DNA of 8,200 bases from Spirochaetia bacterium (GTDB lineage: Bacteria > Spirochaetota > Spirochaetia > PWKH01), in assembly GCA_021736505.1 (NCBI GenBank), contig JAIPFU010000077.1:1-8200 (forward strand), read 5' to 3'. The number at the start of each line of letters is the position of its first letter. The first letter of the stretch is position 1. Below, one piece after another: positions 1 to 6,300 of the stretch. The position numbers were made by a program, and so were the translations under genes. The notes beneath the pieces were generated by a model, which worked only from the letters and a program-made list of their open reading frames with translations, was not told the origin of the DNA and made no database searches.

Positions 1-1775
1 GTGGAGGCTATGACTTCACCATCCACGTTTCTGCGCATATCAGTTACCTCTTCCGGGCGCTCGTCAATTAACAGCACAATCAGAGTTACTTCCGGCTGGT
101 TTTCAGTAATTGAATTTGCAATTTTCTGAAGCAGGACAGTTTTTCCTGTTCTCGGCGGAGAGACAATCAGTCCGCGCTGTCCTTTTCCGATGGGACAGAA
201 AAGATTGATCATTCTGGTTGATATATCCCCTTTAGCGTTCTCCAAGTTCAGACGCCCATCAGGATACAAGGGTGTAAGGCTGTCGAAGGGAACTCTGGTC
301 TGTGCAATTATGGGATCATCAAAGTTGACCGATTCCACACGGAGCATGGCAAAAAAGCGCTCCCCCTCTTTGGGTGGCCTGATCTGTCCCGCTACGGTAT
401 CACCAGTTTTTAAATTAAAAAGTCTGATCTGTGATGGAGAAATGTAAATATCATCCGGCCCGGAAAGATAACTATTCTGCGGTGATCTGAGGAAACCATA
501 ACCGTCGGGCAATATTTCCAGGGAGCCGTAGGCATAAATAGTTCCACCTGCAATGGTATGAGCTTTCAGTATGGTGAAGACCACTTCCTGTTTCTTCATG
601 GTCATGAGATTATCTTTCGGAATTCCATGCTCAATCGCTTTCTCACGCAGTTCAGGAACACTCATATTGATTAATTCATTAATACTCACCCGTTCACCCT
701 GCTGATCTTCGATAGGCTCTAAATTTGAAATACTCTCTTCTATTCTTTTATTCCTGAATTTCTGGTTATTATTTTTACTTCCAGATTGAAAATTCTGACT
801 GTTCTGCGAATTACTCTGATGCTGGGAGTTCTGCTGATTATTATTCTGGTTGTTCTGATTGTTCTGCTGACTGTTGTTGGAGCTTTTTCCTCCCTGTCGA
901 TTATTCACTTTCGATGTATTTTTCCCCCTACTACTGTGTTTCCTATCATTTTCTTCCTTCGGGGAGTCTATTTTTACTTTTCTTTTCTTTGTGCGTCGGC
1001 GGGTAACAACTTTTTTTCTGGACTGATCATCCTGGTCAGACTGATCATCTTGGTCAGACTGATTGTTTGGATTAGGCAGACTACTTTGGTCAGGCTGATT
1101 ACTTTGGTCAGGCTGGATATTCTGGTCATGTTTACTGTTTGAATCAGCCTGATTATTCATCTTAGCTTGGCCTTTTTGCGGGACGGAAGCATCAGCAGGT
1201 TCCGATCCTTTCCGATTCTGCTTGGCTTCTGTGTCCTGCTCTTTTTTCTTAGAATCTTCAGTCCGGCTGAATTCTTTTGATTTCTGAAAATCTTGGGAAT
1301 CAGCACTTGCTTCTCCACTCTCAGGCTTTTGATCTTTATCACTTTTACGTCCCCAAGAAGAATCTGCCTCTGTATTTTCCGTCTGCTTACTATCTAAAGG
1401 AAGGCTCTGCTGTTTATCTACAGGCTTATTCGATTTTTTTGCTGTACGGGTTTTTTTGGGAACCTGCAGGTCCTGAGAATTCATATCAGCTTCTTCTGAG
1501 CTTTTTTTATCCTCTGTTTTTTTCTTCGTAGTTCTTTTTTTCGGTCTGCCCGAGGTTTTGGCAGCTTTTTTTACCTCTGCAGCAGCCTTGTTCTGCTGTT
1601 CGTTCTGCTGCTCGTTTTGTTGATCGTTTTGTTCTTCGCTCTGCTGGCCAGGAAGTGTATCGACAGTATCGGGATACACAGTACCAGTTTCGGAAGCTTG
1701 CATGGTTTCTGCAGACGCGGAGGGACTTTTTTCAGAAGTTTCGACCGATGTTTTCAGTATTTCATCATCGTTCAT
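1..1775 (-). CDS. rho: Transcription termination factor Rho with a very long N-terminal extension (C-terminal part outside window)
   Basis: Rho is a hexameric RNA-dependent ATPase/helicase that ends transcription of untranslated RNA. The frame stays open to the left edge, giving 591 full codons. The Rho N-terminal helical domain starts near residue 363 ([18 protein letters not shown]). The cold-shock-like RNA-binding fold follows, with [11 protein letters not shown] ending at residue 430 and then [13 protein letters not shown]. The P-loop SPPRTGKT lies at 539-546, with the Walker B strand [12 protein letters not shown] after it and [14 protein letters not shown] at the edge. E. coli Rho has its DGFGFLR near residue 60, so about 360 extra residues lie in front here. 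These are low-complexity: GRPKKR at 76-81, a lysine/arginine cluster at 253-266, PDQS/SDQDDQ repeats at 221-252 and an Asn/Gln-rich tract at 292-338. Full length should be near 780 residues, estimated from the E. coli C-terminal length. The ATG at 1775 has an AAGGAA site 9 bases upstream. Identity as Rho is certain; the role of the extension is unknown. Confidence 0.97.
   Translation of the reverse strand, partial: MNDDEILKTSVETSEKSPSASAETMQASETGTVYPDTVDTLPGQQSEEQNDQQNEQQNEQQNKAAAEVKKAAKTSGRPKKRTTKKKTEDKKSSEEADMNSQDLQVPKKTRTAKKSNKPVDKQQSLPLDSKQTENTEADSSWGRKSDKDQKPESGEASADSQDFQKSKEFSRTEDSKKKEQDTEAKQNRKGSEPADASVPQKGQAKMNNQADSNSKHDQNIQPDQSNQPDQSSLPNPNNQSDQDDQSDQDDQSRKKVVTRRRTKKRKVKIDSPKEENDRKHSSRGKNTSKVNNRQGGKSSNNSQQNNQNNQNNNQQNSQHQSNSQNSQNFQSGSKNNNQKFRNKRIEESISNLEPIEDQQGERVSINELINMSVPELREKAIEHGIPKDNLMTMKKQEVVFTILKAHTIAGGTIYAYGSLEILPDGYGFLRSPQNSYLSGPDDIYISPSQIRLFNLKTGDTVAGQIRPPKEGERFFAMLRVESVNFDDPIIAQTRVPFDSLTPLYPDGRLNLENAKGDISTRMINLFCPIGKGQRGLIVSPPRTGKTVLLQKIANSITENQPEVTLIVLLIDERPEEVTDMRRNVDGEVIAS
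1021..1064 (-). repeat. 18-bp tandem repeat inside rho (SDQDDQ unit)
   Basis: On the plus strand, gactgatcatcctggtca (1021-1038) is followed directly by gactgatcatcttggtca (1039-1056), differing at one base, and then by a third partial copy (gactgatt, 1057-1064). In Rho this encodes repeated SDQDDQ at residues 240-251. The near-identity at DNA level points to recent slippage or duplication within the disordered extension. Confidence 0.8.
1083..1115 (-). repeat. 18-bp period repeat inside rho (PDQSNQ unit)
   Basis: The 15-mer actttggtcaggctg occurs at 1083-1097 and again at 1101-1115, an 18-bp period. It encodes the doubled QPDQSN at about residues 221-231 of Rho, next to the SDQDDQ repeats, and shares the ggtca core with them. 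The two arrays probably share an origin. Confidence 0.7.
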
Positions 1776-1784
1776 AGTATTAAA

Positions 1785-1790
1785 TTCCTT
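1785..1790 (-). promoter_or_regulatory. Ribosome binding site of rho
   Basis: AAGGAA on the minus strand, 9 bases before the ATG at 1775. It supports starting at the far N-terminus, so the long extension appears to be translated rather than being upstream sequence read through. No comparable site was noticed just before residue 363, where a normal-length Rho would begin. Confidence 0.6.
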
Positions 1791-1992
1791 TTTTATTCTT
1801 TGATTACGTATTTTCTCATAGATTTACTGTGACCAATTGGATTTTTGGTTTAGTTTGATTTATATTTTTTAATTGAGGATATGTATGTTTACGCATGTTT
1901 ATCACCAAGGTTTCTGCATATTAGCATTAAGCTGCTCATTTTTACATCAAAATCAGAAAGTGTTGTTTTCATATTCTTGTAAATCATTACAG

Positions 1993-2011
1993 GTAAACAG
2001 TTCTGTTTTAC
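1993..2011 (-). repeat. Inverted repeat (hairpin) upstream of rho
   Basis: On the plus strand GTAAACAG (1993-2000) is followed by TT and then CTGTTTTAC (2003-2011). The arms pair over 8 positions with one bulged base. There is no run of T directly after it in the minus-strand direction, so it is not a standard intrinsic terminator. It lies about 220 bases upstream of the rho start. Confidence 0.55.
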
Positions 2012-2060
2012 AGAAGCATTCAATGTACAGGGAATGTCCTGGTCTTTACAAAGCCGATGC

Positions 2061-2083
2061 ATCCAGCATGGGGTATACTGGAT
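2061..2083 (-). repeat. Inverted repeat ATCCAG/CTGGAT upstream of rho
   Basis: ATCCAG at 2061-2066 and CTGGAT at 2078-2083 form a perfect 6-bp stem with an 11-base loop. No T-run follows on the minus strand. It is one of the hairpins clustered between cinA and rho. Confidence 0.45.
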
Positions 2084-2087
2084 AAAG

Positions 2088-2120
2088 TACTGCTGATGGT
2101 CTCAGCAAATCCAAGCAGTA
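2088..2120 (-). repeat. Two overlapping, mutually exclusive hairpins upstream of rho
   Basis: TGCTGA (2091-2096) pairs with TCAGCA (2102-2107) around a 5-base loop. The overlapping arm TACTGCT (2088-2094) can instead pair perfectly with AGCAGTA (2114-2120). The two stems share bases 2091-2094, so only one can form at a time, an arrangement seen in attenuators. A regulatory role is inference; only the base pairing is seen. Confidence 0.4.
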
Positions 2121-2148
2121 TTCATGTTTTGATTGTTAAAGAATGAAA

Positions 2149-2179
2149 TTAAGAGGTTTTTTTTATTCAGGACTCTTAA
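2149..2179 (-). terminator. Inverted repeat just downstream of cinA, weak terminator candidate
   Basis: TTAAGAG at 2149-2155 and CTCTTAA at 2173-2179 form a perfect 7-bp stem around a 17-base loop that contains an eight-base A-run in the minus-strand transcript. It begins 8 bases after the cinA stop codon. The stem is AT-rich, the loop is long and only TTTC follows it, so termination here would be weak at best. Confidence 0.25.
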
Positions 2180-2186
2180 CGGTAAT

Positions 2187-3473
2187 TTAAATATATTGCC
2201 ACTTCTTAACTCTGTCAAGCACCTCAACACGATTTATGAATGCTTCGCACATCAATAATGCTGCTGAAGCTGTCCGTTTCCGTATTAAATCTCTTCTGGG
2301 ATAAGAAAATTGCCATTTTACAGCGATTGTTTGACGATCTCTGCCTGCCAGAGCAAACCATACGGTTCCAACAGGTTTTTCTAGCGTTCCGCCCCCCGGC
2401 CCGGCAATTCCAGTAACTGCACAGGAAATATCAGCTTCTGCATTTCTTAGTGCACCCTCAGCCATTTCTTTAGCTGTTTCTGCTGAAACAGCACCGTAAC
2501 GCTGTATCGTTTCTCCAGAAACCTGCAGCATTTTCTGTTTTGCAGTATTCGCATAACTTACAAAAGATCCCCAGAGAACACTAGAGCTGCCGGGAACATC
2601 CGTAACCAGCTTACCAAGGAAACCACCGGTGCAGGATTCAGCAAATGTCAATTGGATGTGCTTTTCCTGACAAAGAGCTACTAAACGTTCTGCAACTCCC
2701 TCCGAACCAGTACGCACCAGCTCTTTTCCTGTATGCCGCTGCAGGTTTTCCAGCATTTTTTCTCGGTCATGCCGACTGCCGCCCCGCAGATAAAGGCTGA
2801 TTGACATCTCTTGGATTCTTGTTCCCCAGACTACTCCGGGGACACTGCAGGTACTGCATAACTCCTCTAGTTTTGATTCAGGTATCATAAATGAAGAGGC
2901 TTCCAGGGTTTCAAGCTGTTCTAGAAATGCTGAATGATCAGCAGCAGTCGCTCGAATTTTTTCTTTAATACGCGGTATTACCTCCATACTGAGCATTCGC
3001 TCCATTTCGCGAGGTGGTCCCGGAAGACAAAACAGGCTTACTCTCTGTATTTCACCGAAAAATCCCGGCGCAGTCCCTAAGGGGTTCGGAAGGACAGAAA
3101 AACCTTCAGGGATAAGAATTTGCCGATAATTTGCATCAGTTTGCCCTACTGGCCTTTGAATAAGCTGTTCAAGCCCCTTCTTCGCTTCCTCATTAACTTG
3201 CAGCTTAACTCCCGCTAATTCGGCAATGCTATCCCGGGTTATATCATCCGATGTGGGACCAAGGCCGCCAGTACAGAGAATTCCATCCGCTTGTCCTAGG
3301 AGTTCCCGAAGTACCGTGGAGATACTGCCGTCATCGGGTATGATGACTATCCTTGAAATGGAAATACCTAATATATCCAAGGATGAGCTTAGTAATTTCG
3401 CATGACTGTCCTGTATTATTCCCTTGGTAAGTTCCGTACCAATAATACATAGCGCGTACTTCTTTAATTTCAT
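2187..3473 (-). CDS. cinA: CinA-family protein: MoaB-like N-terminal domain plus NMN amidohydrolase C-terminal domain
   Basis: This is a full-length two-domain CinA of 428 residues. Residues 5-170 are the molybdopterin-binding-like (COG1058) domain, with IGTELTKG at 11-18, TGGLGPTSDD at 68-77 and PGPPREM at 151-157. Residues 260-415 are the CinA C-terminal domain, with FAESCTGG at 277-284 and TGIAGPGGGT at 354-363. In characterised members the C-terminal domain deamidates nicotinamide mononucleotide to nicotinate mononucleotide, recycling pyridine nucleotide, and the N-terminal domain has ADP-ribose pyrophosphatase activity. It is expected to be cytoplasmic. The older name reflects competence induction in pneumococcus, which nothing here suggests. 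The ATG at 3473 is chosen because GAAGG lies 7 bases upstream. It sits 175 bases after lnt and 411 bases before rho, so it may be co-transcribed with lnt. Confidence 0.95.
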   Translation of the reverse strand: MKLKKYALCIIGTELTKGIIQDSHAKLLSSSLDILGISISRIVIIPDDGSISTVLRELLGQADGILCTGGLGPTSDDITRDSIAELAGVKLQVNEEAKKGLEQLIQRPVGQTDANYRQILIPEGFSVLPNPLGTAPGFFGEIQRVSLFCLPGPPREMERMLSMEVIPRIKEKIRATAADHSAFLEQLETLEASSFMIPESKLEELCSTCSVPGVVWGTRIQEMSISLYLRGGSRHDREKMLENLQRHTGKELVRTGSEGVAERLVALCQEKHIQLTFAESCTGGFLGKLVTDVPGSSSVLWGSFVSYANTAKQKMLQVSGETIQRYGAVSAETAKEMAEGALRNAEADISCAVTGIAGPGGGTLEKPVGTVWFALAGRDRQTIAVKWQFSYPRRDLIRKRTASAALLMCEAFINRVEVLDRVKKWQYI

Positions 3474-3480
3474 GTATTCG

Positions 3481-3486
3481 CCTTCT
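3481..3486 (-). promoter_or_regulatory. Ribosome binding site of cinA
   Basis: AGAAGG on the minus strand, 7 bases before the cinA ATG at 3473. It fixes that start against a longer alternative-frame reading upstream. Confidence 0.7.
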
Positions 3487-3604
3487 CTCTGGATGGAAGA
3501 AACAGAAACCTCGTAAAACCACGGTCAATTGAACCGGGATTACACCCTTCAGTGCTGTCGATGAAGTCGTATGAAATACTGCCGAATTTCATTTACGGGT
3601 ACTT

Positions 3605-3634
3605 GCTTTTTCGATTTTTGCTTTTTCGATTTTT
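3605..3634 (-). repeat. Tandem 15-bp repeat just after the lnt stop codon
   Basis: The plus-strand sequence gctttttcgattttt occurs at 3605-3619 and directly again at 3620-3634 with no mismatch. On the minus strand it follows the lnt stop by about 15 bases. In the -1 frame relative to lnt it continues a lysine/serine-rich reading (KSKKKKSKKQKSKKQ) that resembles the basic tail of Lnt, so it may be the remains of a longer tail. It is AT-rich and lacks a hairpin. Confidence 0.7.
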
Positions 3635-3648
3635 TCTTCTTTGATTTT

Positions 3649-5385
3649 TTATTTATTCGGTTTCTTATTTTTCCGCCGAGATTTCCCTGATTTTGATGCA
3701 ATCTGCCCCTGTGCTGCTTGAGCCCGCCATCGTACAAAAAGAATAATGATTCCGATAGCGACAGCTATGATTTGAAGATAGAACAATCCAGCTCCCATCC
3801 AGTCACCATATTTTGTGTAGAACGTCTTCGGCGGGTTTTGATATACCGGGACGGTGCTTACTAAATATGATTCAATAAATGGATCGAGGGTATCTATAGG
3901 GCGGCCTACGGCATCAACAGTGGCTGTAATACCTGAGTTAGTGCTTCGGACCATTCCCCTCCGGTTCTCTACAGCCCTGAAAATTGACATATTGTAATGC
4001 TGCATTTCAGCAGAAACCGCACGGGACCATGAGTCATTGGTCAAATTAACTATGACTTCAGCTCCGTTATTTATGAACATACGGGAAATATAGCCGAAAA
4101 CATCCTCAAAACAGATGGGAGTTGAAAACTTCACACCGTCTCCGGTTTCAAAAACCGTGGGTTCTGTTCCCCTTTCCCAGAAGTGAAAATCATTATCCAC
4201 CAGGAGCTGATAGAAACGGGGCAGCTCTTCCTCAAAGGGAAAATTTTCCGTAAACGGAACTAAATGCATTTTTCGATACGTATCTTTCAGTTCACCATCT
4301 TCATAGTGTATCACTGCATTATAGTCGATACGGTTGTACTGTCCATTCGGCAGTACAGGGGGCAGACTGGGATCTTCCAGCCGGCCGTCATCATTTCCGG
4401 TTACCAGCGGAACTTCCAAATCCTTGGCGAACTCAGTGAACTCCTTGACCAGGCCGTACATCTGCAGATCGGTCCGGTAATTTGCATGCCAGTATATTCC
4501 GGGAACAAAAGCCGTTTCAGACCAGAAAATAATATCAGGATCCTCTTTCAGTGCTTCTTGACTCAATCGTCTCATACTGCGGAAATTTCTCTGGTACTGA
4601 TTAAAACCGCCGAGCCAGGTGTCAGCATTATGCTGTATCAGGGCAACTTTCCAGTCCTTTCTCACTTCCCAGTTATCCACTTGGTTCATTCGAATAAACC
4701 CAAATGTAAGCACTGCAGCAAACAGCACCGCATACACCGCAAGACTTGGAATATGCTTTTTAAAGGAGTACTTCAGCAGTGGTTTCCCGCCGATGATCCA
4801 ATCAAAGAGCAGTTTGCCCATGTAAGCTGAGGGCAGTGCTATCAACAGACTGACTCCCCAGACTCCGGTGAATTCTGAAATTTGTATGAATGGAAGGAAC
4901 CTGTTCTGGGTATATCCGATGATCCCGTATGTATATGCTGCAAAACCCATAGTTTTGGTATATTCATAGCCTACAAAAGCCAGGCCCTGCAGTATAAATC
5001 CGTAGTTTGGGAAGGCCTTGTCGATAAATTTCAAGGCGGTAAACATGATAAGCGTTAAGCCGGAACAAATAATGGGGGCTATGTAGATAGCCAGGGGGTG
5101 GAACGTAGCCAGCCAGTAATTGAATAAGATGTAACTGAGAAAGCCGTACAGAAAGCCCAAGAAGGTTACGCTTTTCCAGGATGCAGTTTTAATGAGGGCA
5201 AACATAGGAACCAGAGCAAAGAAGCCCAGAAAAGCTATGCCGTCATCTGAAAAGACCCCTGGAAATGCAGCTGCAAAAAGGAGAATGCCCGCCGCTAATA
5301 AAACAACCTCAGTACCAATGGTACCAAGGCTTCCATAAAGAGTTTTCTTTTCTCCCGAAGTATGCTTAAGAAGTTTTCGCTTCAT
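3649..5385 (-). CDS. lnt: Apolipoprotein N-acyltransferase (Lnt)
   Basis: Lnt adds the third acyl chain to the N-terminal cysteine of lipoproteins at the inner membrane, after Lgt and Lsp. Counting from the GTG at 5391 (580 residues), several hydrophobic segments fill residues 27-235. The periplasmic nitrilase domain spans about 247-515, and a last membrane segment lies near 533-554. The Glu-Lys-Cys triad is visible: E292 in WSETAFVPG, K374 in YRKMHLVPF and C427 in TPICFEDVFG. NLTNDSWS (449-456) and RSTNSGITATVDAVGRP are also typical of the family. The ATG two codons in (5385) is preferred, giving 578 residues, because AGGTGAT ends one base before it and would place the anti-SD at normal spacing. 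The tail, SKSGKSRRKNKKPNK, is strongly basic. The E. coli enzyme has 512 residues. The gap to hup is 73 bases. Confidence 0.96.
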   Translation of the reverse strand: MKRKLLKHTSGEKKTLYGSLGTIGTEVVLLAAGILLFAAAFPGVFSDDGIAFLGFFALVPMFALIKTASWKSVTFLGFLYGFLSYILFNYWLATFHPLAIYIAPIICSGLTLIMFTALKFIDKAFPNYGFILQGLAFVGYEYTKTMGFAAYTYGIIGYTQNRFLPFIQISEFTGVWGVSLLIALPSAYMGKLLFDWIIGGKPLLKYSFKKHIPSLAVYAVLFAAVLTFGFIRMNQVDNWEVRKDWKVALIQHNADTWLGGFNQYQRNFRSMRRLSQEALKEDPDIIFWSETAFVPGIYWHANYRTDLQMYGLVKEFTEFAKDLEVPLVTGNDDGRLEDPSLPPVLPNGQYNRIDYNAVIHYEDGELKDTYRKMHLVPFTENFPFEEELPRFYQLLVDNDFHFWERGTEPTVFETGDGVKFSTPICFEDVFGYISRMFINNGAEVIVNLTNDSWSRAVSAEMQHYNMSIFRAVENRRGMVRSTNSGITATVDAVGRPIDTLDPFIESYLVSTVPVYQNPPKTFYTKYGDWMGAGLFYLQIIAVAIGIIILFVRWRAQAAQGQIASKSGKSRRKNKKPNK

Positions 5386-5393
5386 TATCACCT
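5386..5393 (-). promoter_or_regulatory. Shine-Dalgarno site that decides the lnt start
   Basis: The minus strand reads TAGGTGATA directly before the ATG at 5385. AGGTGAT matches the 3' half of the full AGGAGGTGAT consensus, which aligns the ATG at a normal distance. The in-frame GTG at 5391 lies inside this site and has only a weak GGA close upstream. Confidence 0.5.
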
Positions 5394-5458
5394 AATCCAG
5401 TAATGTAATTTAGTATGTTTAATAAATCTGAAAACCTGAGAAAAAGACCTAAAGCAAT

Positions 5459-5761
5459 CTACTGCCGTAATGGCCAGGCAATCTGCTTTAATTCCTTTCC
5501 AGGCCGAAACACAGCAACACCATGAGTATCTACAGGTACAATTTCGCCTGTTTTTGGATTTCGTGCCCGTTCACGACCCTTTCGGGTACGAATTTCAAAA
5601 GTACCAAATCCTCGTAATTCAATAACCTGGTCACTGCTGAGACCTTCCTTCAGAATATTGAATAACTGATCGATAACTCCGTGTATATCGGTCCTGCTAA
5701 GCTCAGTTTCTTCGTTTATCCGCTCAATTATTTCTGCTTTTGTCAGCTTCCGGGATGCCAT
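5459..5761 (-). CDS. hup: HU/IHF-family nucleoid DNA-binding protein
   Basis: HU/IHF proteins are small dimers that bend DNA and organise the nucleoid. This one has 100 residues, slightly longer than the usual 90-95. The helical dimerisation part, LTKAEIIERI, starts at residue 6. RGFGTFEIRTRKGRE at 50-64 leads into the beta-arm, and RNPKTGE at 67-73 holds the arginine and the intercalating proline that kink DNA. FRPGKELK is at 85-92. An in-frame ATG six codons upstream (5779) is rejected: the sequence between the two ATGs contains AGGAGGG, an ideal ribosome binding site 4 bases before the ATG at 5761, and MASRKLTKAE is a normal N-terminus. HU and IHF subunits cannot be told apart from sequence alone; as the only such gene here it probably forms a homodimer. 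It lies 152 bases after rpsT with its own promoter-like site. Confidence 0.96.
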   Translation of the reverse strand: MASRKLTKAEIIERINEETELSRTDIHGVIDQLFNILKEGLSSDQVIELRGFGTFEIRTRKGRERARNPKTGEIVPVDTHGVAVFRPGKELKQIAWPLRQ

Positions 5762-5765
5762 AATC

Positions 5766-5771
5766 CCTCCT
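5766..5771 (-). promoter_or_regulatory. Strong ribosome binding site of hup
   Basis: AGGAGG (within AAAAGGAGGGATT) on the minus strand, 4 bases before the ATG at 5761. It is the best ribosome binding site in the window, as expected for an abundant protein, and it moves the start six codons inside the longest frame. Confidence 0.85.
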
Positions 5772-5784
5772 TTTCTCATTCTTA

Positions 5785-5812
5785 ATTACAAACATCCTAT
5801 ACTTTCCATCAA
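5785..5812 (-). promoter_or_regulatory. Candidate hup promoter
   Basis: On the minus strand, TTGATG (5807-5812) is separated by 16 bases from TGTAAT (5785-5790). The -10 matches the sigma-70 consensus at 5 of 6 bases and the -35 at 4 of 6. Transcription would begin near 5778, leaving a short leader that still contains the ribosome binding site. Only the sequence match supports this. Confidence 0.4.
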
Positions 5813-5815
5813 AAC

Positions 5816-5833
5816 GCAGCTGCCTGCAGGCAG
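5816..5833 (-). repeat. Overlapping palindromes upstream of the hup promoter
   Basis: CTGCCTGCAGGCAG at 5820-5833 is a perfect 14-bp palindrome, and GCAGCTGC at 5816-5823 is a second perfect palindrome overlapping it. As RNA the first would form CTGCC/GGCAG with a TGCA loop. On the minus strand only GTTTTG follows, so it is at best a weak terminator for rpsT. Lying directly upstream of the candidate -35, it could also be a protein-binding site. Confidence 0.5.
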
Positions 5834-5863
5834 TGTGTAAACCTTTTTTTTAATAAACACACA
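5834..5863. repeat. GTGTGT...ACACAC inverted repeat around an A/T tract
   Basis: On the plus strand GTGTGT is followed by about 18 bases containing an eight-T run and then by AAACACAC, so six bases of each arm can pair. It lies in the rpsT-hup gap next to the 5820-5833 palindrome. On the plus strand that palindrome followed by the T-run resembles a terminator, but no plus-strand gene ends here. Confidence 0.35.
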
Positions 5864-5913
5864 ACTACGTGAAAGATTACAAAATGGATGCAATCACTTA
5901 TAACAGTTCTTTT

Positions 5914-6183
5914 TTACTGCATTGAATTGAATTGCGCATACAGCCTGGATTTTCTCCGTGCCGCGGTATTTTTATGAAGAATACCTTTTACTGCGTATTT
6001 GTCCAGAAGGCTGATAACTTCCTTCAGCTGTTCCTGAGCTGCCTCAGAATTCTTTTCATCTACAGCTGCATGGAACTTTCGTGAAGCACCTTTAATTTTA
6101 CTTTTTGCTGAACGGTTTCTAATTCTGCGGGCTTCGCTCTGCCTTGCTCGTTTCTCTGCAGATCTATTGATATTAATTTCCAC
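5914..6183 (-). CDS. rpsT: 30S ribosomal protein S20
   Basis: S20 binds 16S rRNA in the body of the 30S subunit and assembles early. From the GTG at 6183 the protein has 89 residues, close to E. coli's 87. The basic N-terminus (RSAEKRARQSEARRIRNRSA) and the C-terminal KGILHKNTAARRKSRL at 66-81 are diagnostic of bacterial S20. The longer frame begins with an ATG at 6198, but its first codons are themselves the ribosome binding site (GGAGGT, 6191-6196), which sits 7 bases before the GTG. The GTG start gives MEININRSAEKRARQ, while the ATG would add a non-homologous MEVII. The gene stands alone between gaps of 295 bases upstream and 152 downstream, with a candidate promoter at 6301-6329 and a hairpin touching its ribosome binding site. 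Confidence 0.96.
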   Translation of the reverse strand: MEININRSAEKRARQSEARRIRNRSAKSKIKGASRKFHAAVDEKNSEAAQEQLKEVISLLDKYAVKGILHKNTAARRKSRLYAQFNSMQ

Positions 6184-6190
6184 TATAATT

Positions 6191-6196
6191 ACCTCC
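6191..6196 (-). promoter_or_regulatory. Ribosome binding site that places the rpsT start at GTG 6183
   Basis: GGAGGT on the minus strand with a 7-base spacer (AATTATA) to the GTG. It overlaps codons 1-3 of the alternative ATG start, which would then have no site of its own. Confidence 0.8.
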
Positions 6197-6198
6197 AT

Positions 6199-6213
6199 CT
6201 GCCGCAGGGGCAG
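6199..6213 (-). promoter_or_regulatory. Small GC-rich hairpin beside the rpsT ribosome binding site
   Basis: On the minus strand CTGCC, a 5-base loop CCTGC and GGCAG form a 5-bp stem ending two bases before the GGAGGT. The surrounding leader is almost pure A/T, so the hairpin stands out. Its position would allow control of translation, and S20 is known to regulate its own synthesis in E. coli. A regulatory role here is inference. Confidence 0.35.
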
Positions 6214-6300
6214 GATTTGCTTTTTCCATTTTTTTTTATCTCTTTACATTATGAAAAAATATATATTCATTGCTGTATTCTGTAACCTCGACGAAAAGAA

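Larger units (their letters stand above)
1776..2186 (-). other. 411-base non-coding stretch between cinA and rho; candidate structured rho leader
   Basis: No convincing gene lies here. The only longer frame on the plus strand begins with TTG near 1873 and has no family resemblance. The stretch is AT-rich and holds four separate inverted repeats (listed individually) between about 1993 and 2179, all upstream of rho. No promoter with both good -35 and -10 boxes was found on the minus strand. The best was TTGGTG, 17 bases, TACATA near 1877-1905, which is too weak to call. It may be a long 5' leader of rho, the 3' region of the cinA transcript, or both. Confidence 0.5.

Noticed and set aside
1021..1115. 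CRISPR-like repeats
   Set aside because: The 18-bp repeats are adjacent, without unique spacers, are in frame with Rho and encode hexapeptide repeats.
786..1142. Plus-strand frame encoding a very hydrophobic, membrane-like protein opposite rho
   Set aside because: It is the antisense shadow of the Asn/Gln-rich part of Rho: codons for N and Q read in reverse give L, I and V. No ribosome binding site and no family resemblance.
1873..2085. Small plus-strand frame between cinA and rho (70 residues)
   Set aside because: It starts with TTG, has no recognisable motif or convincing promoter, and overlaps the inverted repeats. The Cys-rich look follows from base composition.
3331..3528. Minus-strand frame overlapping the 5' end of cinA
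   Set aside because: Different frame from cinA, no ribosome binding site, and the cinA start with GAAGG accounts for the region.
3523..3528. TTGACC as a -35 box for cinA
   Set aside because: At 16-18 bases downstream there is nothing close to TATAAT (CTGTTT at 17), so a promoter is not supported.
4264..4830. 188-residue plus-strand frame
   Set aside because: It lies wholly opposite lnt, whose nitrilase-domain motifs and catalytic triad are intact. It has no family resemblance of its own.
5820..5851. Plus-strand intrinsic terminator (CTGCC/GGCAG stem followed by a T-run)
   Set aside because: The hairpin is separated from the T-run by about ten bases, and no plus-strand gene ends there. Listed only as palindromes.
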